Of a stretch of DNA of 64,000 bases, positions 43,870 through 54,844 are shown piece by piece. Below the pieces are notes generated by a model, which saw nothing but the letters and a program-made list of their open reading frames with translations, made no database searches and had not been told where the DNA came from. The DNA is from Kalaharituber pfeilii (lineage: Eukaryota > Ascomycota > Pezizomycetes > Pezizales > Pezizaceae): assembly GCA_015179045.1 (NCBI GenBank), contig WHUZ01000117.1, positions 82,433 through 146,432 on the forward strand, read 5' to 3'. Numbering within the stretch: position 1 is the stretch's first letter; each line of letters opens with the position of its first letter. The translations under genes and the position numbers were made by a program.

Positions 43870-44770
43870 TTGTAGGTATGGTGGGCTGTCTTAAACAGCG
43901 TAAAATATGATAGAATGAGCTGAATCTAATAAGTATAACGCGTTCTACCTAACGGTATGAAATATGGCTTAATCTGACAGGATCGCATACCTTGATGGTG
44001 TAAGATATGGCAACATAAGCTCAACTCAATAGGTATGCTAGGTCCCACTCACGCGAAATATACTAACATGAGCTCAACTTAACAAGTATGCTGGTCCCAC
44101 TCAACCATACGAGATATGGCAACAACAAAATCATGCCCGAATTGCATCTCGTGTAGGCAGGAATCAAAGCACAAGCAACCCACTCCTTTTACTGCGGCTA
44201 ACTAGCTCAACTTAATAGGTATGCTAGGTCCACTCAACCACGCGAGATATGACAACAACAGCTCAACTTAATAGGTATGCTAGGTCCTCCTCAACTATGT
44301 GAGATATGGCAACAACAGCTTAATCTGACAGGATGGCAGCCTTCAACAATGCAGAATATGGTAATATGAGTTAAATTTCACAGGTATGGTAGACCCTTCA
44401 CGATGGCGGGAGATACAGTAGTATAAGCTCTATTAACAAAGTATGACAGGCCCTTTTGATAGTGAGAGATGAGACATTTAAATTTAACAGGTATTGTAGG
44501 CCCCTCTCAACAGTATAAGATAAGGCAGAATGAGCTGAATCTGATAGGTATGACAGATTTCCGTCAATGGCTACATATGGACTCAATCTATAAGGAGAGC
44601 AGTACCATTTCCACGTCGTAAGATGAGGCAGGATGATCTTAATTAACAGGTATGATAAGTCTCTCTCGACAGCACAAGAATAAGCTCAATTTGACAGGTA
44701 TGACTCATTTCTCTCTATGGTACGAGATGCAGCAGAATAAGCTAAATCTTATAGGTTATGGCAAGATAAT
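43870..44770. repeat. satellite array, about 55-60 bp unit, about 15 copies
   Basis: Degenerate units of the type ggtatggcaggcccctctc, gacggygcgagatatggcaa, catgagctcaatttgacag. The reverse-complement form is found at 57540-57700 and 59314-59710, and about two units near 42410-42480. No coding potential. Confidence 0.75.
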
Positions 44771-45555
44771 AAGTAAGAGCCGTCCTGCTTTTTTGCTCCT
44801 CTTAGTGATTGCTATACTGTTTTTTTTTTTTACCGTATCATATACCTGCGCTTGCAGCTATTGGGCATGGCAGGGCTCTCCTATATACTTTTATTTCAGT
44901 GGAAGTTTTGGTTATTTTATTGTATGTCCCAGGATTGGTTCATGGGGAGCAAATTTTTAAGATAATAATAGATCAAATAAATAAAGTTACCTCGCATTAT
45001 GTCTTCCAATGTAACAGGTACCAGCTATCATAATTAGTAAGCTTCGCTCTAGGGATTATAGGATCAAACGGGCCTTCAAGAGAACATAGTATCTCTCAAG
45101 AAGGTATAGTATATTTGATTGATTCTTTTAGGCATCGCGGGATACAGTCACCCTCTCTAGGAGAGTATAGGTTAAAAGCAAATGAATCTGTGAGGTCATT
45201 ATCCCTGACTGGAAATGTCAGGGAGCTGGTTAGCAGCGCCAGTGAACTCTCAAAGCAAGTTGCATTGTAGATCAAGCCCTAGGCACAGCCAATTAGCCAA
45301 CAGTTTCATGTGGTGCAACCATTATTGTTTGCTGAATCAGTGATGCGAAGGCCGCTTGGCTGTGCGTTGTGGGGACTGCTTGCAAGGCCGGATCTTCCAG
45401 ACTTGGCAGATACATTCACCGATTTCTCAGGGCGATCCATGTATGGTAGGATGCAACATGGCGCACGCGACGGGACCGCGTTGCAACATGTTCCCCAGTT
45501 CTTGCCCTGTGCGCCCTATGCTCCAGGCGCATGGGCGATTTTTTCGTTTTTGCTG
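44771..45555. other. intergenic with an eroded family B insert
   Basis: About 44820-44877 is a minus-strand family B tail (cttgcagctattgggcatgg, poly(T) side at 44820) without a clean duplication. No supported gene. Confidence 0.45.
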
Positions 45556-46212
45556 ATGCACCCGCCCCCATCTTGCTATCCTCGATCTTGCTGCCATCCG
45601 AGAAGAGAATCACCCTCCCTCTTCTGGCTTCCTCAACCGAGGTCTCCCACTCCTCTCTTTCCCCCTTCTTTCTTCCCAGCCTCACTGCGATCTCCACCTC
45701 CACCTTCTCACACCCCTCTCCCCATGAGATCTTCTCCCCTCCTCTGAGAACCTCGCCCACTGACCTTGCCAGCAGTCCAGTACAGCTTCATACCCATCTT
45801 CCTCGGCCAGTGCCCACTGCACCCCCAGTCTCTACAATTTCTTGCCTCCTCCTCTCTCTCCGAACTCCTACTCCGAACTCCGAAGTCGCCTGTGCAGAGC
45901 TCTGCCAGCTCCGATGGTACCTCCACCTCCCAGATGATTGCTCTCGCTTGCACGCCATCCAGGACTGTCTCTACGTCTTCTACCCCGCATACCGCATTCA
46001 CCCCTTCTGACCCCGCACCTCTCCCCCTCCAGCTGCCCTCTTCAAGACTTGCAGCTGTACTTGCTCCATCTCCTTCTTCCACTCCTTCTGGCCTCTCTAT
46101 CCGATCTCACTCCCCTACATTGCCACTGCCCTCACCATCCTTATATACGCCTGCCACCAGCTCCATGGTGACATTTCCTAGTCCCGGTTTCCCAGTCCTG
46201 AGAGTGCCCCCA

Positions 46213-47106
46213 TGTCACGCAGCGGCGGCGGGCGGGGTGCTGCTAAGGGATACGGCCAGTTCAGGGTAACAGTAGTTTCACAAGTGCTAAACAGCAGAGG
46301 CTTGACAGGAGAGGCTTGCAGGTAGTAGTTCAGCGGTTCCAGTTCAACGGCGATGGTAGGCTATGGTGAAAAAGGCAGAGAAGACCAAGTACTGAATTAG
46401 ATCTAGGGATTGACAAGAATAACAAGAACATATGGACTGCGAGGAACCATATGGGTCTATTAAGAAGACAAGACAACAGACAAGGAGAGAAGAAACTATT
46501 ACATGAGGGCAAGATAGAGCCTATATATACATGATAGGTTCATTACCTAAGAAACATAATACAAAGGTAGAAGCAGCGACGAGGGCAGTAGTAAGAACAG
46601 AGTGGTGAAGGCAGAGTTTTCATGGTAGGCAGGCTATGATGGCAGGCGGCCTATACTAGCAGGCGGACTGTACTGGCAGGCGGGTTATACTAGCAGGCGG
46701 GTCGTACTGGCAGGCGGGCTATACTAGCAGCGGACTGTACTGGCAGGCGGGTTATACTAGCAGGCGGGTCGTACTGGCAGGCGGGCTATACTAGCAGGCG
46801 GGCTATACTAGCAGGCGGCCTGTCCTGGCAGGCGGACCATACAAGCAGGCGGGCTATACTAGCAGGCGGCCTGTACTGGCAGGCGGACCATACAAGCAGG
46901 CGGGCTATACTGGCAGGCGGGCTATACTGGCAAGCGGGCTATACTGGCAGCTTGCTAGCTACATGTAGCTAGCCGGTTCTATGAGCTTGCCGGCGATCAT
47001 GGCTTGCCGGCGGTCGTGCTTGCCGGCGGTCGTGACTTGCCGGCGGTCGTGACTTGCCGGTGGTTGTGGCTTAGTGTGCGGAGACTGTAGGGCGTAGGCT
47101 GTGACA
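46213..47106 (+). mobile_element. solo LTR (LTR3 family) with internal minisatellite
   Basis: Starts tgtcacgcagcggcgg and ends ggctgtgaca. The flanks cccca (46208-46212) and ccccg (47107-47111) are a duplication with one change. Longer than the other LTR3 copy minus its inserts because it holds a minisatellite at 46640-46950. Confidence 0.75.
46640..46950. repeat. minisatellite, about 19-20 bp unit
   Basis: About 15 units of ggcaggcgggctatactagc with a few variants (tgtactgg, ggaccatacaag). The other LTR3 copy (25970-26130) has only one or two related units, so the array expanded in this copy. A second short array, gacttgccggcggtcgt, follows at 46995-47060. Confidence 0.8.
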
Positions 47107-47147
47107 CCCCGCTAGCCTCCTTGCTCTGCTCAGCCTATCTCGCCAAT

Positions 47148-47938
47148 CAGTGTTCCCAACCGGCCAGGCCGCCCAGGCCGTCCAGGCCATTCAGGCCGTT
47201 CAATGCAATTTCAGGGGCAGGAGGGCTGGTTACGAGGCTATTTCAGGGGCCACCTTCAGGTTACTTGGACACGGATTTAATATGAACCTTTCAATATTTT
47301 CGGGTAACTATCTAGACTTTTTTTTTATTGAGCAGCACTTTTCGCAGGTATTCAGGTAGGTAATTTTTTTTTGTATCGCTTGACTATATACTAATTTCTT
47401 TATTAGTATTGCAGGGAGACAGACATTCCAACCACCGGTACTGGCGATGATGATTCCTTTAGTATTCTCCTATTCTTCACTCTCCATAGTGCAGTTCAAG
47501 TTTTGACCTTGCACCGACGATTCCCTGCAGTCCAATCTGATGCCGATATCGAGTCTTCTGGAATTTGGGTTACAAAAATCTGGTGCGACAAAGTTGGATT
47601 TGACACTATGGTGAAGATGTGCATGGCTAATGGAAAGCGATACTGGCGGTGTAAAATCAGCAAGCAAAATCCTAAACATTAGAGAATGAGGTATACGTAG
47701 AATTTAGAGTACGTTCTGTATATAGCTAGCTACTGTATAACTTAACTCACACTGCAGCCTGCATGGCCTGGACCGGCCTGAATGGCCTGGACCGGCCTGA
47801 ATGGCCTGAATGGCCCGAATGGCCTGAATGGCCTGGACCGGCCTGAAACATTCAGGCCGCCTGGACCGGCGCGGGCGGACCTCACGGCCGGCCAGGCCAT
47901 ACCCTTGGCCTGGCCTGGCCGGCCCGTTGGGAACACTG
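47148..47938 (+). mobile_element. GGCC-array hAT element, intact ends
   Basis: Exact 8-bp duplication tcgccaat at 47140-47147 and 47939-47946; ends cagtgttcccaaccggcc and its reverse complement. Both subterminal regions are GGCC arrays. The middle has a possible 60-nt intron (47355-47414) and a frame reading SSGIWVTKIWCDKVGFDTMV and KRYWRCKI, which could be the N-terminal finger part of a hAT transposase. Other copies: 16958-17646 and part at 62285-62530. Confidence 0.8.
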
Positions 47939-48649
47939 TCGCCAATGCGTACTGAAGATCAGCTTCTCGTCGAAAATGACCCCCAGCCACTTCAGCATCT
48001 CCCCCTCCTTCCACCTTTTCCCCACTCCGAAAGTTATCATCTCCCACTTTGACTCCTCTAGTGGAATTTGATCCTCTTCTGCCACCTCTGCCATCGCCAT
48101 CTTCACCTCCTCCCTAAGCCGTGCGATATTCCAGTATCCATGCCAGTCCAGGATTGTCGCCGCCAGGTCATCCACGTACGATGGAACCTCCACCTCCACC
48201 CCGGTTGCTACCTCCCTCAACCTCCTCTCCATCTTTTCTATGGTGGGTGCCATGAAGATCAGGAAAACGACAGCAAGAGCGGTGATCCCTGCGGGACCCC
48301 ACATTTGACCTGCCCCTCCCCCTCTCCTTGCCGTCCACCACACCCCAAATTCCCTCCCCCCATAAACTCCTCCAGCCACCTCCGCTTCTCTTCACTTCCT
48401 CACCCCCCTCTCCTCTATCCTCCCATCACTACCTCCTTTCTCACAATGTTAGAGCCCCTTTAACATCCGCCGTCACCCACGCTGCTCTCCCCCCTCTGTG
48501 CAGACACCTCTGCACCTTGGTCACCGCCCTTGCCATCGCCTGGATCGCGTTCCTCCCTTTTCGCACTCCCAACTGGAGTCTGTGGAAAAGGCGATCTTCC
48601 TTCTGCAGCCTGCTGGCCATCACCTTCTCTCCAACGAGTAATGATATTT

Positions 48650-49374
48650 AAAAGAAAAAAAAAAGACTTCGAAGAGTACGGGTGGCGGGAGGATGAGGGA
48701 GAGGTTGATGCAATCGAGGAATGGTTCGCCAGCGTCGGTCTGGGCTATCCGCGAGGCTGGAGGTACGTTTAGTCCCCAAATCTTGTACGTAGAGTAGATC
48801 AAGTAGCTAGATGACTAACCATACCCAGGTATATGGGTCCCTGCCTGTCTGCGGGGTTATGTGGCCAGAAAACAAAAAGAAAAAAAAAAAAAGAGCTTTC
48901 CGGTGAACTGATATTAGCTGCCTGTGAAAGACTGATTCCTGAGCAATGTAGTCTATTCCCGAGCAAGCCGGAACGCAAGTACCACTAGGTCCTAAGTAAA
49001 AGGTTGACCTACCTACTGACAGTTACTGCTCGCTAACAACCCCTTTCCACTTTCAAATTGCTGCACAACTTGTCTGCTATTGACAACTTGCTGCCAAGTA
49101 GCAGGGGAGTACCGGCTTCCTGGCAGGTCGCTACTATCAGTGAAAATACTAGAGTCTCATATTCATGATTATTATTTCGCTCCGCGTTCAAATTTCTATA
49201 GATGAATATTAGTAAGAATCAGAATTGTAATTGTAACTATATTCCTATTAGCAAAAGTTCCAGGAAAATTACCAAATGTGCTGTAGGTATTTCTCTTCCA
49301 TTTGAGCAAAATTTTAGGATATGATCAATACAGGCAGAGACATCCGAAATCCTCCACCATTCTAGAATTGGAAT
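48650..49374. other. intergenic, no gene seen
   Basis: Two A-rich tail-like strings (about 48640-48662 and 48850-48893) look like very eroded LINE tails, without clean duplications. Confidence 0.35.
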
Positions 49375-49690
49375 TTTTTTTTTTTTTTTTTTATTTTTTT
49401 TTTTTTATATCATTACTCGCATGCCCCCCTAAAGGGCTATGGCGAGGTGCAGGTACAAAGATATTTAAGAATTGAAAAGAAGTCAAAATCAAGAGATACG
49501 AGATGACAGGAGTAAAAATGAAAGAAAAGTAAAGTCAAGGTCAAGAAATGCGATTAATCCCTATTTCCCCGTTCGTCCAGTAGGTCCATCAGGCGCTTCA
49601 ATGGGTCTTCGTCACCGTCCTTCTTTGGTGTGAGGATGTCTTTCTTCAATATGATAGGGATTGCGGTGATGGCAATATTTAGTTTTGGTG
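49375..49690 (-). mobile_element. 5'-truncated LINE (family A tail)
   Basis: Poly(T) then atatcattactcgcatgccc on the plus strand. On the minus strand the ORF2 end reads KKDGDEDPLKRLMDLLDERG plus a short end before the 3' UTR. The stem is CTCGC/GCGAG. The upstream end and duplication are not resolved. Confidence 0.65.
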
Positions 49691-50018
49691 GTTGCATTGC
49701 CATAACTTAGGCCCCTGCAAACGTCAAGTTACAAGATCAAATTGTTGTCATGAACGCAGTTCTGGTAATGTACTAATCAGGAAGATGAGAGTTTTGCATT
49801 ACTGTTATCTTATAGATAGTAGTTGTGATAGCTCACTATGACCCTAGGTCATAAGCGAGTATGTAAATACATACAAGTAATGTAAGTACTGTCGGAACAT
49901 TACATCCGTTGCCACCTGTTACTGTTATCTATCTTTTCGTTCCACTCATATGCATCTAGTTTACTACTGGACAGTATATGAATCACGCCACGACACCAAC
50001 TTTTGTGCGGCTTAACGC
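49691..50018. other. intergenic, no gene seen
   Basis: Nothing recognised. Confidence 0.35.
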
Positions 50019-50023
50019 CAGGG

Positions 50024-50242
50024 TGTTACGGATTGCAACCGACCGTTTGCAAACCGTTGCACCAAAAGGTAGAACTACCGGTACCACCCGGTAGTGCGGT
50101 CGGTATATATAGGAGTATCCGTACGGGCCGGTCAGCGACTCGCTTACGTTTGCGCACGTGGTCAAGGATCTTGGCTCCCTTAGACGTCCACACGTACTAG
50201 TAATCAGCTTCCCTCTGCCGCCATGGCACGCCAAGCCGTGCA
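50024..50242 (+). mobile_element. solo LTR (LTR1 family)
   Basis: 219 bp, nearly identical to 31522-31741, with exact 5-bp duplication caggg (50019-50023, 50243-50247). Confidence 0.92.
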
Positions 50243-50247
50243 CAGGG

Positions 50248-50849
50248 GGTTTTCTTTGCAAGCCACGCATCCCGTGCCTTTCTCACCTTCCTGATATGAT
50301 ATCTTCCCTGATAATTCCCTATTCAGTTATGGTTTCCAAGTCACGTTATGCTATGCTTTCTCATGTATATAGACCTGCTGTTCTTGCGACTCTAAGTTCA
50401 ATAGACTCAACGGTATCTCTATAGCCTTCACGGTGACAAAGCAGCTCTCGTATACCCTTCCGCTCCTATAAGTACATTCATGTTTTCTTCACTACACTGC
50501 GTGTTTTTCTCTAGATCGTTTTTGTAAAGAACACTACTTTCTCTCTATTCGCGATCAAGCAAGTGTTCCCAAGCAGACTAGAACGTTCATATGGAGGTAA
50601 ATAATCATTTGATGTCATTGCAACTCAATTATTGCTTCTACGGCAAGTCTTCACGGGCAATTGAAGGGCACATTTTGATCCCATGATTGGATCTCAGTAA
50701 AGTTCCAGAAGGTATAAGAGAAGAATCATCAATTAATATTATCTATACATGATAACTGCAGGACATAAACTATTCATATGCCTCCTCTCAACGTAGCTCT
50801 CCAAGACATCAGCTTCCAAGCTCAGACACACCTACTTCAAATATTTTAT
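50248..50849. other. intergenic, no gene seen
   Basis: Nothing recognised. Confidence 0.35.
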
Positions 50850-51793
50850 GATTAACCGAACATCCTTGCGTGCCGGCGAACTGGGGCCCTTTTGGATGCC
50901 TTCTTGACCGGCTTCATGCCACCTGTGTTGGTAGGCGGCGTCTTCGGCCTTGGGGGTGTAGGGGGCTTTGACTTTGTTTCCGGATTCTTGCCACTGTGTT
51001 GGTAGGCGGCGTCTTCGGCCTTGGGGGTGTAGGGGTCCCTGACTTTGTTTCCAGCTTAGACGTTGTGTGAGGATTAGGAGAGGTGGGGGTATTGGGGGCG
51101 GTCGGGCTGTTCGGCGGCGGGCAAGTTTGCGCCTGCACCTTCTCGCATCCCTTCACCTGATCCGGCTTGAACCCAACTCGCGTAAGTAGCCACGGCACCC
51201 ATAAACGGCCCCTTTTCGTCCTTATTACTGTCGTGGCACGGGTCCATTAGACCCCCATTTTTATTGAAAGTGACTATCAGCTTCTTGTCCTTATTAATCA
51301 GGCTCGAATTTGGGCCATTTTCCTTGAACCACGCGTTTTGTCGCCATGATTTCTCCGCACTTGCCGTCATTATTGTGTCCCCACCCACTGCCGACTCTGG
51401 CTTTACAGGTGTCTAGAGCTTTGATGACCTGCTTCTGAATGTCCATCGCTTTGCCTGCCTTGCCGGGAACTGCTCCAGGCCCTCTTATTGAGGTGGCGAA
51501 ATAGATTTTTCTTGCGGTCCACAGTAAAGCCAGAAAGCGCTGCGGGCAAGTGTCGGGAGGCCACTGGTCCTTCCTGAGTCGAGCTTTAAGCATCTCCATG
51601 GTCTCTTTGGTGTCAGTTGTCAATTGGGTCATGGTGATCTCCTCAGGGAGTGTAATGGTGCCCATGTAGCCGTAAAGTTCCCACGGTTTGGGACCTCCCA
51701 CACCATTTCTTCGAGTTCGATACCGGCTGCGAGCACGTGGCTGCACAGGAGCAGCAGGAGGCCGAGGATACTTTGGAAATCGGAGAACTTCAT
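50850..51793 (-). pseudogene. secreted protein gene with frame disruptions
   Basis: From ATG 51793 the frame reads MKFSDFQSILGLLLLLCSHV then LAAGIELEE, a clear signal peptide. The coding signal then jumps frame at least three times: ITLPEEITMTQLTTDTKETM in a second frame up to GKCGEI, WRQNAWFKENGPNSS and LMDPCHDSNKDEKG in a third, and PWLLTRVGFKPDQVKGCEKV in a fourth segment. The last is followed by a Pro/Thr-rich tail (TPTPPRPKTPPTNT). I see no splice signals at the jumps, so small indels are the simplest explanation. Six or so cysteines occur along the segments. The tail contains a 71-bp tandem duplication (50924 and 50995), whose length shifts the frame. It resembles a modular fungal secreted protein but I do not recognise the family. 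It could also be a gene with several unseen introns. Confidence 0.55.
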
Positions 51794-52084
51794 TTTGTGA
51801 TGAGCTCGAGGTTAATGTTATATTGTGTAGAAATAGGCACGATGGGTCAGGTTAGAAGATAGTGGTTAACAGAATGAAATACTAGAAGCAAGAAGGTAAA
51901 AAACTATATGGGACCAGCCCAGGAGAAAGTCGTAAAAGAAAGGATTGCACTCGGAGGCAGTGCACGAAAGCTGCCTTGCTGCTGAACACTGTTCGTGATA
52001 TTGAAAGAAAGGAGACAGAGGACAGAAAATTGACCATACTTATAGACCTGTGCACAATCGCCTGCTGTGTGTTTGTTTGGTGTC
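51794..52084. other. upstream flank of the secreted-protein relic
   Basis: No gene or repeat seen. Confidence 0.35.
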
Positions 52085-52096
52085 ATGTGTGATCTT

Positions 52097-52155
52097 TTTT
52101 TTTTTTTTTTTTTTTTTTTATATTAATCGCTTGCCGCCCTACGGGCTATGGCGAT
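52097..52155 (-). mobile_element. LINE-tail insert, family A
   Basis: 59 bp; duplication atgtgtgatctt at 52085-52096 and 52156-52167. Stem ATCGC/GCGAT. Confidence 0.92.
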
Positions 52156-52167
52156 ATGTGTGATCTT

Positions 52168-52680
52168 GGACGGGCGAGTAAGCACCTAGATAGATTGAGA
52201 CTGGTGCTTACAATCGTGGGATCCCTTCTCATCACGCGAGATCGGTGAAGTTATTTGGGTGAACAGCCGTCTGGTGAGGTTCCCCAAGATTTTTGCAGCA
52301 TCAAACCACAGTTCCCGTAGGGGTCCGATCCTCTTACATCGAACATCGAATGTGCGAGAATATGTACACTATCGTGATCCATAGAAGCCGGTTTTTGTTG
52401 TTGCTTCATCTGAAGAAAAATTGCAATACTTTCATGGGATCACTTGACTCCAGATCACACTCCCATTGGCAAAAAAAAAAAAATCGCCCTGAAGCGCCCG
52501 GGGTCCTGAAAACCCCACATGCGCCTTGTGCGCCCTGGATGCACGTCATCTGTTAATCGTAATGTGGTACAGCTACTGAGAATCTCTCACACATGCAGGG
52601 TTCCACACACAGCTACTTCGCCGCTGCGGAGTAGACAGTCGTCCACTATCCCTGAAAGCATGAGGTGCTCCATAGTGACT
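52168..52680. other. intergenic with a dispersed repeat
   Basis: About 52485-52560 repeats sequence found at 41540-41620 (atcgccctgaagcgcccgg, tgcgccctggatgcacgtca). No gene seen. Confidence 0.4.
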
Positions 52681-52684
52681 GTGA

Positions 52685-53695
52685 CTCCAGTCACGTTTTC
52701 TGACTGGATGCAATTAGGGGTAAGCGACGCTAGCTATAAATGTATTTTAAGCACGACCGCCAATCTAGTAGTACGTACAACACATGCTCAGACCCATGCC
52801 CACAGTTATCTACGACGCTGCCCTGCCATGGCGAACAGCTACAAGCGGGGTCACGTGAAAAAAAAAAAAAAAAAAAATCTACGACGCTGCCAGGCCACCT
52901 ACTCCAATACTTGGATATCTACTTCAGTATCCTCCTTGACTATCATCCTGCATGAGTGCAGAACAATAACATTCTGAGTATGGTTGTCTGCACTGTCATC
53001 GCGTTCCTGAATTCCTTGATATTCTGGCGTTTCAGTAACTGTCCATCAAACGTGGCGTAGTGGACGTCCGTTTTAGTCACACTCCATCGATCACTGATAT
53101 ATATAAAAAAAAAAAGTGTCACTCTCCATCTGGTGCTTCAGCCACTTTCAGCCGTGAGTGCGGAGTGATAACATCCTGAGTGTGATTTTTAGCAGTAATT
53201 CTTGGATACGGAGCCACCTGCTGCCGAAATCAAGAAGCCTTGAGAAAGTGCAGAAGCTTGGAGTCGGGGTCTCGCAGCACTCGGGTTTAGTCCACAGCTT
53301 TCCCCGTTCTCTGGCCTTTTGAATTATGCAGCCAGCATAGCGGCAATGATTTCACGGGGACGTAGGAGTGATGTGGACATTGTCGTCAACTTGAAAATAC
53401 GTGGGTGTGAAGCGAGCCGATGTGACGCGAGGCAATGCGAGGCGAGGCGATATGAGGTGAGGCGAGATGTGTAGTACGGCAGTAAGCGGCGAGCATGTGT
53501 AAGCTGAAGCAATACCAGTGGGTAGAGGCGAGGCAGTATGAGAAGTATCGATCATTCCAACGGTTTCAATCTATCCTGGCATGGATCTGAGCATGGGCTG
53601 TACGTACTACTAGATTGGCGATCGCGCTTAAATACATTTATAGCTAGCGTCGCTTACCCCTACCTGCATCCAGTCAGAGAAAGTGACTGGATAGA
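52685..53695. mobile_element. TIR element with about 110-bp inverted repeats
   Basis: The left end ccagtcacgttttctgactg and a following ggggtaagcgacgctagcta block recur inverted at 53590-53695. The flanking duplication is unclear. The interior holds a family B insert (52823-52876), a very short A-tailed insert near 53080-53115, and gaggcga-like short repeats at 53410-53470. Confidence 0.65.
52823..52876 (+). mobile_element. LINE-tail insert, family B
   Basis: 54 bp; 15-bp duplication atctacgacgctgcc at 52808-52822 and 52877-52891. Confidence 0.92.
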
Positions 53696-53745
53696 GACAT
53701 TTCGGTGACTGAAGTTTACCATAAGTCTGTGAATGTACACTACTA

Positions 53746-54548
53746 CCGTATTAACTCACATAAGAGCAAGAAAACAAACGCGCGCTAGTTCGGTCTTGGC
53801 AAACCTCTCAGCGCCAGTGCGCGTGTATCATGCACGGGCACGTGCTAGGTTGAATGGAAAACAGTGTAGCCATGTAGTTTTCTTTCCAATCATTAGTGAT
53901 ACTGAGGAAGATGGGCCCGAATATGATTTCCGTTGGCAGGCGGATGAGTATTAGAGGAAGAGTAGGAGATATTATGTATCGAGTATGTTACGGGGTCAAA
54001 AGAGCTTTTCCTTACTGTGGCAGAAGTGCCTTGCCATGGCGAACAGCCGTATGCGGGATCACGTGAAATAAAAAAAAAAAAAAAAACTGTGGCAGAAGTG
54101 GAGTATGGTATGCCATTTTACTATATATCTTTATTTGTTTTGTAGTTAGTCTCGTCATAGCCTAAAGGGTGGTAATGATATTTGAAAATAAAATAAAAAA
54201 ATGTTACAGGGTCACCGTGACGTCGACCATAGGGTGGGCGGCTGGTGGAGCACGCAAAAAATGCGCAAGTGTGTCGCAGTCGCAGAATGGCTATATGAGA
54301 TACATAGAGAATTAGCGAGCATCACTAGTCTAGTCAAGTGTCTTTTTCGCCTGGCGGACGGTAATGTCTGCGTTTACCACCGTTACAGAGTAGAGATGCT
54401 GGAGATTAGCCCTTGTATAATTGCATTCCTCTGCTTAGTAATGCCAAGATTGCACGAACCGCGCGCTAGCGCGATTAACCGCACCTGAGTTCTACCAAGA
54501 CCAAACTAGCGCGCGTTTGTTTTCTTGCTCTTATGTGAGTTAATATGG
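53746..54548. mobile_element. MITE family member, TA duplication
   Basis: Flanked by TA (53744-53745, 54549-54550), ends ccgtattaactcacataaga and reverse complement; the same family as 1895-2188. Its interior differs and includes a LINE insert (53999-54200), LTR-like sequence (gttacagggtcaccgtgac) and two eroded transposon pieces. Confidence 0.8.
53999..54200 (+). mobile_element. LINE insert (family A tail) containing a family B insert
   Basis: Duplication atgttacrgggtca at 53985-53998 and 54201-54214 (one mismatch). The tail is diverged (tcgtcatagcctaaagggtg). Inside it, 54029-54085 is a family B tail with its own duplication actgtggcagaagtg (54014-54028, 54086-54100). The B insertion is therefore younger than the A insertion. 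Confidence 0.82.
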
Positions 54549-54550
54549 TA

Positions 54551-54844
54551 TATATTAGTAATATACTTAATATAGTAATAGTTTGCTTTTCTAATAATAA
54601 TAGGGGTTGTCGACGAACAACTGGGAATGGCTACCAGAAAGTACCACTACTAACTGAGGCGCTTTTAGTGCCTTGGCCCCTTCGTTCATTGGTCTGTTGG
54701 CTGGTAGTCTCCGGTACCAACGCCAGACTAGTACCAACGTAACGCCTGTTACCAGTCAAATTTGACTGCTGGTGGGCTCTTCTGGTAAGTAGTGCTCAGT
54801 TAGTAGCCTACTTTGCTGCATACACCCGCATTTACGGACTTTAA
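54551..54844. other. intergenic, eroded repeat
   Basis: Contains ggttgtcgacgaacaactgg, related to 4903-5445. No gene seen. Confidence 0.35.

Larger units (their letters stand above)
45556..48640 (-). pseudogene. LINE ORF2 (RT to RNase H) split by a solo LTR and a hAT
   Basis: Read from 48640 downward. Motif A is AAWVTADVKGA (about 48470). The catalytic block is VPSYVDDLAATI (about 48190), then KWLGVIFDEKLIFSTHW. The frame is cut at 47938 by a hAT, continues for about 35 bp (RDRLSRARRLAG), is cut again by the LTR at 46213-47106, then resumes (MVRAVAM and GQKEWKKEMEQVQLQVL) into the thumb and the start of RNase H (LFSDGSKIEDSKMGAG), ending near 45556. Stops and frameshifts occur throughout. 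Same LINE type as 15290-16850. Removing the two inserts restores the expected domain order, which confirms both insertions. Confidence 0.85.
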
